Source: Megalobrama amblycephala
Lineage: Eukaryota > Chordata > Actinopteri > Cypriniformes > Xenocyprididae
DNA: 64,000 nucleotides
NCBI RefSeq assembly: GCF_018812025.1
Contig: NC_063062.1
Location: 5,418,513 to 5,482,512, forward strand
Reading direction: 5' to 3'
This document shows, in pieces, positions 1 to 10,800 of the stretch (position 1 is the stretch's first letter; each line of letters opens with the position of its first letter). The position numbers and the translations under genes were made by a program. Below the pieces are notes generated by a model, which was not told where the DNA came from, searched no databases, and was given only the letters and a program-made list of their open reading frames with translations.

Positions 1-109
1 ATAATCCTGTTACGGCTGATGCTCAGACCTGTCACATTCCCAGCGGCTGTGGTGGAAGTGGTTTGGCATGGCATATTTTCCAAATTCAATGATCAATGAT
101 TTTTCTCCA

Positions 110-1260
110 AAAACAAATTCATGCAGTATGGAGCCGCTACATGGTGGTGGGGGGAAAAAATGAGAAAAATATTCGCATTGCCCCGATTAACTTTGCGTTC
201 ACTTGCAAAACTTTGGCATTCCCCCGAGAAACTTTGTACGGAGGCTCTATAGGGATATGGTGAAGGAAAGAAATATGAGATGGACGAAAAATTTTCATCA
301 ATGCTTTTGATTTTTCTTGCAAAATCTTTTGCGTTTCGCTGGAAAACTTTGCGTTCACTCACAAAGAGTTTAAAATGTTACGTTGTTTAAATAGCAAATG
401 TATTTGCATCTGTGAGCCCATGGGCGTGCTGGTCTGAAAATGAGGTATATTCAGGTGCATTGGTATTTTGGGGAAACTGAAAAGGACTTTTTTTGTTATT
501 TAAAGGGCGCATTAGTAATATGTGCCTATATATGCCAGTGCACAACGTGTACACTGCTTGTTACACACACAGCAGCACACAAACATATTAAAATATTAAA
601 AATAAAAGGATTACAATGTAATCTTTATTGTGTGCATAAAGATAAAGATGCTTTGGTGGAATCCGGCTTGTCCCGTAGATGGTCTGCTCGTGCGCGAGGT
701 TAAAGCGTACGCGTAAATCCGTTTCCTCGCTATAGAGGCGTTCAGTTTTCTGCTTGCAAATTCTGCCATGTAAATAGTGAATTCGCCATGGCACAAGCGC
801 AACTGGCTTTTAAAGGGAATGGGAGACGAGACTCTGATTGGCTTATTGCACGTTACGCCCAAAACACACCCATGACTCATTAAGAGAACCTTTTAGACCA
901 TGCGCCGGGCACGCAGACCATTTTTCCCGTCCTTAAACTAGCAAAAGTGGATTCAGACACGCCCTTAGTGCACCTGTGCCGTGCACTTTAGACTACACGC
1001 TTAAAATAGGGCCCATCTCATATTTTTTTTCATCCATATTTCCCTTTAGGGGCTCTGTACTGCGAAAAGTTTCTTGCAGAATATCTCGGGAGAACGCAAA
1101 ACATTTGCGAAAGAGAACGGCAAAGCATTGACATATAATTTTTTCTCCCATCTCACATATTTTTCCATCACCATGTCCCTCTAGGGTATGGTATATTTTC
1201 AGAGGAGAAGTTTTTGTTGGAAAACATAACTTAAAAAGAGCAAACCTGGTGAAATGCACC
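110..1260. mobile_element. Inverted flanks of an old element split by a GGGCCC element
   Basis: The minus strand of about 110-365 and the plus strand of about 1010-1250 share words such as CATCTCATATTT, CACCATRTCCCT and AAGTTTCT. They look like two inverted arms with the 372-1014 element between them. Similarity is moderate and ends are unclear. Confidence 0.5.
372..1014. mobile_element. GGGCCC-ended DNA element, truncated copy
   Basis: It shares GGGCGTGCTGGTCTGAAAAT and the closing AAAATAGGGCCC with the copies at 41277-42029 and 48283-49415. Its left end is missing. The minus strand keeps a decayed reading frame (MAEFA..KLNA) related to the Myb-like fragment of the 48283 copy. Confidence 0.7.
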
Positions 1261-1264
1261 ATTT

Positions 1265-1312
1265 TTGAATCTGAACATGACAGAATTGTAATCTTTGGGT
1301 GAACTATCCTTT
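1265..1312. mobile_element. Solo end of the TTAA/AGTTCACCC foldback family
   Basis: GACAGAATTGTAATCTTTGG followed by GTGAACTATCCTTTTAAA is a decayed right end of the family seen complete at 10598-11637. Confidence 0.6.
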
Positions 1313-1333
1313 TAAACCAGTAATTGATTGATT

Positions 1334-1673
1334 GATTGATTGAATATATGATTTAAATTCATTTATATTTCATTTTCTGCAGCCATTACTTCAGTCTTCA
1401 GTGTCACATGATCCCTTAGAATTCATTCTGATATGCTGATTTGGTGTCCAAGAAACATTATTATTATCAATGTTGAAAACAGTTGAGCTGCTTAATATTT
1501 TTGTGGAAAATGATACTTTTTTTCCCCTCCGAATTCTTTAATGAATATAGAAATTTCAAAAGCACAGCATTTATTTGACAGAAATCTTTAGTAACATTAT
1601 CAATGTCTTTAATGCCACTTACGATCAATTTATTGCATCCTTGCTAAATACTTTGCTTTTAAAAGGTAAATTA
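1334..1673. repeat. Cypriniform interspersed repeat ('GTTCAAAAGTTTG' family), fragment
   Basis: It contains TCTTCAGTGTCACATGATCC, AATGTTGAAAACAGTTGAGC and ATTGCATCCTTGCTAAATA. The same words occur, often reverse-complemented, at 20603-20882, 32088-32358 and 36362-36800. Confidence 0.8.
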
Positions 1674-1883
1674 GCTTATTTCCACCACTGAATAAAAAAA
1701 AGAAGAAGATTGCGACTTTTAATCTCACAATTCTGATTTTTATTGCAGGTTATAAAGTCAGAATTGCGAGATATAAACTGGCAATTGTGAGGGGGAAAAA
1801 AGTCCGAATTGTAAGATTAAAAGTTGCAATCTTTTAATTTTTTTATTTATTTATTTATTTTTATTCAGTGGTGGAAACAAGCT
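1674..1883. mobile_element. Small foldback element with GTCAGAATTGCGAG core
   Basis: Inverted ends GCTTATTTCCACCACTGAAT and ATTCAGTGGTGGAAACAAGC bound about 210 bp. Inside are two or three AGAATTGCGAGATATAAACT-type units. This looks like the unexpanded form of the element holding the 3.7-6.0 kb array. Confidence 0.8.
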
Positions 1884-3350
1884 CTGATAAATTTATAAAT
1901 TGACTATATATAGAAACTGTGGTAAGACTTTGCATAGTTCTAGCCTTGGCACAAATGTGGCCACAAATAAGGTCAAATTATGTGAAAGGAAATCCATGCA
2001 ACACCTCTGCTTTCCCACATACATGCTCTCTCTCTCACACACACACAAGAGTTGTATGCCACTCCTTAATAACCTCCCAAACAAACTGCATGTGATACTG
2101 ACAAGAAAAAAAAAATCACACAGCACCTGGTGACCTTTACTCTCGCACAATGAGCAAGATACAGGTCAAAACAGCCGCCTGACGCCGGACAGACCGACTG
2201 GTTAAACTAGACTTTACTCCAAAGCAGAGCTCGCAGGTCTCATTGTCATGTTCACAATGCTGTGACCTGCCCTGAGGGATCAACCTATACTTACACAAGT
2301 TAACTGACTTGTCCTTCGCCCCCCAGAAAATTACACCTTTTTTGGTTTCTTGCACAGAAAGAAGGAGCGTCTACTAAAAGGGTAGACTGGGAAAAGAAGA
2401 AAAGGAGAATAAATGTAAAGTGTTTCTACTTATGCATTTGAATGCATTGCGTGCCTGAATAGCATTTGGACACCAGTTCCTTCTGCATGTATGTGTTTAA
2501 ATAGAGAGAGAGTAATAGGGAGACACAAATATAAAGAGTTAGAGATGGTTACATAGAGTAAATACTGATAGTAAGCGACGTATTGAGGCAGGATAGTTAA
2601 ATAGCAAGATATAGAGTAATTGTCTGTCTGTTCTTGACCCCTTGACCTTTTTTCATCCCATTCTAATGCATCCTTACATCGGGCACCACTGCGGTGCCTG
2701 GGAACCGACTGGTGTTAATTGATGCCTGTGAGCAGATAGACTCTGGGTTTGGGTCGTGGGAGCAGTAGGGGTCGTGGACGTGCCGGGAGAGTAATAATGT
2801 TCTGGGCGGGTCAGCAACCTTTGTCGTTACGACATAATCCTCTCTAACTGAAAGACCATATGTAGCTCACAGAACATATAAGCATCAATAACATGAGTTA
2901 ATGGTGAGCGCTTGTTCTCATCCGTCTCATTATGAGCTGTGTTTATTTAGCCCCTGTAAGCTCATCTGAATGTCTTTAGCAAGGCGCGAGCGGCCAGTGA
3001 AAGAAAGGCAAAGTAATGTTTCCAGGTCAGGTGATTTGATTGGTACAAATGGAATTATTTCCATTATGTTTACCTTCAAATTAACCTATTTAATATCACT
3101 GCTTACTTTTGTGACCAAACCTTAGTTTGAGGTTCCACTTCATATTGTGTCTTTATGTACTAGAATTAATATCATTTGATACAATGCATATATTTTGTAC
3201 ATATGTGTTTTTAAAAACCTGCATGTAATTACAGCTGTAATTAATTTCTGTATTTAAATCTATAATTTCACTGTTCTTCCCTTACCCCTTAACCCACCCT
3301 TAAACCCATACACCAAACCTGACCTAACCTTACCCGTATCCCACATCCCA
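1884..3350. other. Intergenic sequence, no gene found
   Basis: There is mixed AT-rich and moderately GC-rich unique-looking sequence with short simple repeats. The stretch 2640-3010 is less AT-rich and could be a conserved non-coding element, but nothing in it reads as an exon. Confidence 0.5.
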
Positions 3351-3568
3351 TAAAAATAGTTACCATTTATCTCACAATTCTGTTTTTTTAACAGCAATTG
3401 CTGGTTTACATCTCACAATTATGATTTATTTTTCTCTGAATTTACTATAAACAATTACAAGTTATGAAGTCAGAATTGTGAGATGTTAACTCGCAATTGT
3501 GAGGAAAAAAAGTTGCAATTATTTATTATTATTAATTATTTATTTATTTTGTAGCAGAAACTATGGAA
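3351..3568. mobile_element. Second degenerate foldback copy next to the array element
   Basis: ATCTCACAATTCTG and its complement GTCAGAATTGTGAGAT face each other around a centre near 3440. It belongs to the same family as 1674-1883 and directly precedes the array-bearing element. Confidence 0.6.
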
Positions 3569-6051
3569 GCTTGTTTCCGCCACTGAATAAAAATGGTAAA
3601 AAGGTAATTGCAACTTTTTTCTCACAATTCTGACTTTTTTTCATAATTGTGAGTTTATATCTGACTGCTGTTCTCAGAATTGTGAGATATAAACTCGCAA
3701 TTGCGAGAAAAAGTCAGAATTGTGAGAAAAAGGTCAGAATTGTGAGATATAAACTCGCAATTGCGAGAAAAAGGTCAGAATTGCGAGATATAAACTTGCA
3801 ATTGCAAGAAAAAAGTCCGAATTGTGAAATAAACTCGTAACTGCTTGAAAAAAATCTGAATTGCGAGAAAAAAGTCGGATATGTGAGAATAAAATCAGGA
3901 TTGCAAGAAAAAAGTCAGAATTTTAAGAAAAAAGTCAGAATTACGAGAAAAAGTCAGAATTGCAAGAAAGTCAGAATTGCAAGAAAAAGGTCAGAATTGC
4001 GAGATATAAACACAATAGCGAGAAAAAGGTCAGAATTGCAAGAAAAAAGTCTGAATTGCGAGAAAAAGGTCCGAATTGCGAGATATAAACTTGCAATTGC
4101 AAGAAAAAAGTCCAAATTGTGAAATAAACTCGTAACTGCTTGAAAAAAATCTGAATTGCGAGAAAAAAGTCGGATATGTGAGAATAAAATCAGGATTGCA
4201 AGAAAAAAAGTCAGAATTGCAAGAAAAAAGTCAGAATTTTAAGAAAAAAGTCAGAATTACGATAAAAAGTCAGAATTGCAAGAAAGTCAGAATTGCAAGA
4301 AAAAGGTCAGAATTGCGAGATATAAACACAATTGCGAGAAAAAGGTCAGAATTGCAAGAAAAAAGTCAGAATTGCGAGATATAAACACAATTGCGAGAAA
4401 AAGGTCAGAATTGCAAGAAAAAAGTCTGAATTGCGAGAAAAAGGTCAGAATTGCGAGAAAAAGGTCAGAATTGCGAGATATAAACTTGCAATTGCAAGAA
4501 AAAAGTCAGAATTGTGAAATAAACTCGTAACTGCTTGAAAAAAATCTGAATTGCGAGAAAAAAGTCGGATATGTGAGAATAAAATCAGGATTGCAAGAAA
4601 AAAAGTCAGAATTGCAAGAAAAAAGTCAGAATTTTAAGAAAAAAGTCAGAATTACGAGAAAAAGTCAGAATTGCAAGAAAGTCAGAATTGCAAGAAAAAG
4701 GTCAGAATTCCGAGATATAAACACAATAGTGAGAAAAAGGTCAGAATTGCAAGAAAAAAGTCTGAATTGCAAGAAAAAAGTCAGAATTGCGAGATATAAA
4801 CACAATTGCGAGAAAAAGGTCAGAATTGCAAGAAAAAAGTCTGAATTGCAAGAAAAAAGTCAGAATTGCGAGATATAAACACAATAGCGAGAAAAAGGTC
4901 AGAATTGCAAGAAAAAGGTCAGAATTGCGAGATATAAGCACAATTGCGACAAAAAAGTCAGAATTGCAAGAAAAAAGTCAGAATTGCAAGAAAAAGGTCA
5001 GAATTGCGAGATATAAACACAATTGCGAGAAAAAGGTTAGAATTGCAAGAAAAAAGTCTGAATTGCAAGAAAAAAGTCAGAATTGCGAGATATAAACACA
5101 ATAGCGAGAAAAAGGTCAGAATTGCAAGAAAAAGGTCAGAATTGCGAGATATAAGCACAATTGCGACAAAAAAGTCAGAATTGCAAGAAAAAAGTCAGAA
5201 TTGCGAGATATAAACACAATTGCGAGAAAAAGGTTAGAATTGCAAGAAAAAAGTCAGAATTGCGAGATATAAATACAATTGCGAGAAAAAGGTCAGAATT
5301 GCAAGAAAAAGTCAGAATTGCGAGATAAACACAACTGCGAGATAAAAGTCAGAATTGCAAGAAAAAAGTCAGATATGTGAGAATAAAATCAGAATTGCAA
5401 GAAAAAAGTCAGAATTGCAAGATATAAACACAATTGCGAGAAAAAGGTCAGAATTGCCAAGAAAAAAGTCAGAATTGCAAGAAAAAGGTCAGAATTGCGA
5501 GATATAAGCACAATTGCAACAAAAAAGTCAGAATTGCAAGAAAAAGGTCAGAATTGCGAGATATAAACACAATTGCGAGAAAAAGGTTAGAATTGCAAGA
5601 AAAAAGTCAGAATTGCGAGATATAAACACAATTGCGAGAAAAAGGTTAGAATTGCAAGAAAAAAGTCAGAATTGCGAGATATAAACACAATTGCGAGAAA
5701 AAGGTCAGAATTACAAGAAAAAAGTCAGAATTGCGAGATATAAACACAATTGCGAGAAAAAGGTCAGAATTACAAGAAAAAGTCAGAATTGCGAGATATA
5801 AACACAACTGCGAGATAAAAGTCAGAATTGCAAGAAAAAAGTCAGATATGTGAGAATAAAATCAGAATTGCAAGAAAAAAGTCATAATTGCAAGATATAA
5901 ACACAATTGCGAGAAAAAAGTCATAATTGCAAGAAAAAAGTCAGATATGTGAGAATAAAATCAGGATTGCAAGAAAAAAAGTCAGAATTAAGAGGAAAAA
6001 AAGTCGCAATTATCTTTTACATTTTTTATTCTGTGGACGAAAGAAGTTTTC
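3569..6051. mobile_element. Foldback element expanded by an internal minisatellite
   Basis: The left end (GCTTGTTTCCGCCACTGAAT) and the degenerate right end (ATTCTGTGGACGAAAGAAG) match the ends of the 210-bp element at 1674-1883. Nearly all the extra length is the tandem array. Confidence 0.75.
3663..6005 (+). repeat. 2.3-kb purine-rich minisatellite, ~20-bp unit, higher-order structure
   Basis: About 115 units vary around GTCAGAATTGCAAGAAAAAA, with GCGAGATATAAACACAATT variants interspersed. A block holding CGTAACTGCTTGAAAAAAAT and AGTCGGATATGTGAGAAT recurs near 3833, 4128 and 4523, so units of about 300-400 bp have themselves been duplicated. The plus strand is strongly A/G-biased. Spurious lysine/arginine-rich reading frames run through it. 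Confidence 0.93.
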
Positions 6052-7115
6052 ATAGTATTGCAATACAACATGAACATACAAAAAAAACAAATGTTTTTTG
6101 ACGGTAAGGGGTTTCATATTAGGCCTACTTGTGACCGAGCAGGTCAGTTTCTAAAATATGACATTGCACCATCCTGTGTGGTTTGATGGTTGTAAGAACA
6201 TAAAATGAGTACATAAAATGAACGAGCTTTTATTAATTGTACTAAATTCATGACTTCATTTTATTATCTAGAAATAAGCATTGTTATCATTAAATATTTT
6301 CTTAGTTATCTCTAAGGCTCACTTGACGGACTGGACAGCGAGGCATTTGCCTTCACTTTCAGACAATGTCACTGTCTGTCAAAACTCGTTAGGGAAGTAT
6401 CATAAAACTTCAGAATAGGCACAAAGGTTATAGATTGTAAAACAATTTAAACATTAAATGAAACAAAAAAAAGTAAAAAAAAATATGAATATTATTATTT
6501 ATTGAATTATCACTTCCTTTAAAAATAAATTAATTGTTAGCCACTTTCTATTGGATCTTATGCAAGAAGCATGACTCTATTTTAAAATAAATTTTTCGTT
6601 TTATTAGGCTATTAAAACAGCTGGGAAGTAATTGGGTTTAAACGTGTGAATTGAGAACTGAGAACCTGAGGTAGTGACATCGCAGTGCCATCTAGTGGTG
6701 AATGTGTTATTTCACACACAGGAATATTGATTTTGTTCAAATAAAATTCCCAGGTGTATAAATGGAATAATATATTTTTTAAAGGACGTTAAAGATTCGG
6801 CGACACCTATATTTTAATTGTTTTTGCCCCAAAATATCCCTCAATGGCGTGCAATGGTGGTATCAAAGCGAATAACGGACAATTGAATTGAATATTAACA
6901 TGACTAATTTAGAGGGATTAGCAGCACAGGAAGCCAAAATAGTCTGACATTATCATATACGTCTCAAGTTTCTACGCCTCCCAGGCCAGTAAACATGAGA
7001 GGGTGGGAATCAAGTGGGATGTGCTGCTCCAAACTTTTCTGAGGCAAAGCTTAGAAACTTCAGCACAGGCTGTGACAGAACTGACGCATCTGATCCTCTC
7101 TGCTGATCTGAAGAC
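6052..7115 (+). other. Upstream region of the calpain gene
   Basis: It is AT-rich to about 6950. The last 170 bp are less AT-rich and contain the probable 5' UTR (AGCACAGGCTGTGACAGAAC just before the ATG). No clear TATA box was found. Confidence 0.45.
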
Positions 7116-7301
7116 ATGTCTGAGTTAGGCTCCATTGACAATCCTGTGAAGTTCAAGGATCAAGACTACGACTCCCTGCTGCAGAAGTGTCTCAAATCTG
7201 CACTTCTGTTCTCAGACACGGTGTTTGCAGCGAACCAAAGCTCCCTCGGTATTCCTGTGGATTCTGATCCTAAAAAGGCAGTAAAGTGGCTGCGCCCGAA
7301 G
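7116..7301 (+). CDS. capn12: Calpain exon 1 (start codon, residues 1-62)
   Basis: The ATG at 7116 is the first one in frame. The peptide starts [13 protein letters not shown] and continues into a calpain-type pre-core ([16 protein letters not shown]), ending VKWLRPK before GT at 7302. The phase is 0. No longer signal or transit peptide is seen, as expected for a cytosolic calpain. Confidence 0.93.
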
Positions 7302-7785
7302 GTACCTTTAAAGCTGACTACTATGAAAATAGTCTTTTTTTCTATCATCAGATCAGCATAACTTAGTCTCAAATGGGTTTTATTGATTTTCCAAAGAGAA
7401 TGTTATAGGTTCAGATTGTGTCTATGCCGTGAATTTACAGCAGATTGATTTAATTGGTAACAGTATAACATTTAATTAAGTCATTACTGACAATATTTAA
7501 CAGTAAGTTACCATTTAATTGAGACACATCATAAGTGAAGTAGAAAATAAGAGGAGTTTTCACTGATAACAAGCTAAAGCCCACAGAATGAGGTCATTAA
7601 AGGTGATGTTGCACCTCGAGGGAAAATTCAGTTTACACTGTTAAAACAGCCACTAAATCAAGCCACTGAAATTACAAACTTTAATTACTGCCTTAAATTT
7701 TTAAGGCAAAATCAGTGTTACAACCTGCAACCTGGTTAAAGAAATATATGACAACATAGAATCAAAGTTAAATGGATGAAAACAA

Positions 7786-7826
<41 letters not shown>

Positions 7827-10800
7827 AAATCTGGATACTCAGGACATTCATTGCTTTTATTTTTAAATAATTTTGTTAGTATTATTTAAATACATGCTCA
7901 ATACTTGGAAAATGCATGCAATTCAGCCTGTCCTCAGCATGAGGTCACAATGCAAAATTGCAGAACAAAGTGTTTAAAAATGCAATAAGTTCAAAAATAT
8001 ACATTTAAATTGAAAGGCAGAGATCTGTAATATATCAAACAATACAAAATATGAGTCTTGAATTATATTTTCCATAAAAAAAATAAAATAAAACTTGGCA
8101 TTTTTGATATGTTTATTCAGGTAAAAAATTGCTTCATTGTTCAAGACGTGGTTAAGGTGGAAAAAAATTCAATTTTGTCAACTCCATTAGGTTTTGTGTC
8201 TGATGGTTGACAAGTGCTCTGAAAAAGTCATATAATGTGATTTAGTATGTTTTTTGCATATGGGAATTCTCTTCATATATGAGTCAATGACGTGACGGGT
8301 CATTTTTTTTGTCCATGATATGACATATGACATCCAAAGTATAAGGTAGTACAACTAGATCTCTTTTATCGAATCCAAAAGGTTTTGATTATACATACAA
8401 ATGTATTTTAAAGATTTTGAAGTGTCAAAATGTCATTCGGTTTAACCATCCAAAGGCCAATACAGCCACTTCATTTGTGAATAAAATATCTTAAAATGTA
8501 ATAAATGTATATATTATTTATTCTGGCATGATTTTATAACATCATTTATCAACATAGTGCAAAATGGTATTAAAATTATGTGTAGAAGTCCTTGCTTTTA
8601 TTATGAGAAAAATGTTCGGAAAAATGAATTTCATTGATGTCATTTGGAGTAACCAATATAAAGGGACCATTTTGGATCAAGTCATGCGATCAATATCATG
8701 TGACAGGATGTGACATAATTTAGACACCTGCAAAGGACCACATGGTTGTGAAGCAAATTAACTAACTCTCTTTTAACTATTTGAAAAATTCATGTTTTCA
8801 CTTGCTCATACGCATGTCCCGAAACATCCGGGCATTCGGTACAACCGCTATAAAACATTGAATATTTTGTAATATTTAAAAAAACTTGTACTAAATATAA
8901 AATGTTTTGATTGTACTTTTGCTAGCTAGATATCAACCTGTTAGCATTTTTTTTTTTTTAATATCGTCATTCGGTATGACCAAAATTTTGGTTAAACCGA
9001 ATGACTTTTTTGGTGACAAATTTTGTCCATCTTGTAAAAAATGACAAAAGCAGTGCTAATTGATTATAAAAACACATAATCTCACTGTTAACACTTAATA
9101 AAACTTCAAAATTAATTATATCTCCATTATGTTTATTTTTACACTTTTAAAAACCTTATTCGTCAATGACCCATATATATACAGTATAATGGGGCATTTC
9201 TTAAGGTGAATAAGTTGTTTTACAATTCATTTAAAAATAATTAAAGAGTGCATTGAGAAGAGGGATAGTCTACCAAAGACAACAACAACAACAAAACTCA
9301 TAAAATCATTTACTCACCCTCATGTCATTTCAAACCTGTATGCATTGCTTTCTTCTGCTGAACACCAAAGCGTTTTGGTTCCCATTGACTTCTATTCTAT
9401 TTTTGTCCATACAATGGAAGTCCACAGAGGAAAGAAAGTCATACAGGTTTGGTACGACATGAGGGTGAGTAAATGATGACAGAATTTTCATGTTTGTGTG
9501 AACTATCCCTTTAAACAGACCCTGAACCTGAAAAGTTCTCCTACACATGCATGTGTTTTCAGATGTCCTGATCAGCCCATTGCATGTACTTGCAAATTGT
9601 TTTTGGCTCACACCCATCTCTTCTACCCCACCTCTCCCCCTCTTTAGGAAATCACAAGTAATGCTGTCTTTGTCGAGGGCACCATGGGCACCACCGATAT
9701 CTGCCAGGGCCAGCTGGGTAAGTGCATGCTCGTGTTAGCACACGGTTGTTCATATTTTATGCCAGGATAATGGGATAACGCCTTTCTGCACCTCTCAGAA
9801 ACCAAATCACCCGAAAGCGCCCTCAAGGCATGAGTGCTATCAGAGAAATATCCGTCTTTGGCAACGCTCCCACTCTTCCTCTCCTTATCATGCAGATGCC
9901 CTCCCCCCATCTTCTTCCACCCAGATCTTCCTCATCATGCTTAATGTACTATCCCCATTCTGCCCTTGTAGCCGCGAGACACTGCACAGATCTCAGAGCC
10001 TCCTGCTGAGAGATGCAACACGGAGCCGCCGCAGGCAACTCACATCAAAAACACGACAAATGTACTAGAGACAGGGAGGGATGAAAGCAGAGGGTAGAAG
10101 GAGGGAGCGAGAGGTTGGATTGGCATCATCTGTACCCCCTCCCTCACCCGCCCCCCATCTCCACCCACCTAAAGAATAACAATTATTGTGCTCAGCGGGT
10201 TTTGTTTTATTGTTTTGCCTCTCTTCCTCTCCACACATGGCGTTGATTTGGTGTTGATGGAAAGTGTTTTTGTTGACGTACAATGTTCAATGTTTACATG
10301 CTCAGCTTTATTCTACAGTTCAGTGTTTCCCAACCTTTTTTGTTTTACGTATCCCAAAAGATCCATCAGAAAGGGTTAAGTGCCTCTTTATCAACACCAA
10401 ACCAAAAATGCGTGCCTTTTAAACTCAACAAAGTATACAGTGAAATCATAATTTACATTAATAAGTAAATAAGAAATGAAATGTCCATGTGTCCATATAG
10501 TAGTTTTTGCTGAACGAGTTCAGTGTTTCATTTATCATGCATTTTGATGCATGTATTGCAGCAAATTTTCAAATATCCTCTAGAATTTAATAACCCTTAA
10601 AGGGTTAGTTCACCCAAAAATGAAAATGATGTCATTAATGACTCACCCTCATGTCGTTCCAAACCCGTAAGACCTCCGTTCATCTTCGGAACACAGTTTA
10701 AGATATTTTAGATTTAGTCCGAGAGCTTTCTGTCCCTCCATTGAAAATGTGTGTACGGTATACTGTCCATGTCCAGAAAGGTAATAAAAACATCATCAAA

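Noticed and set aside
3663..6005. Regular repeats suggesting a CRISPR array
   Set aside because: Units are contiguous with no unique spacers, the DNA is eukaryotic, and unit variants grade into each other.
3649..6101. Chain of Lys/Arg-rich reading frames (KKVRIARKRSEL-type) on the plus strand
   Set aside because: They are produced by the tandem array in several frames, with no start context, and break at each unit variant.
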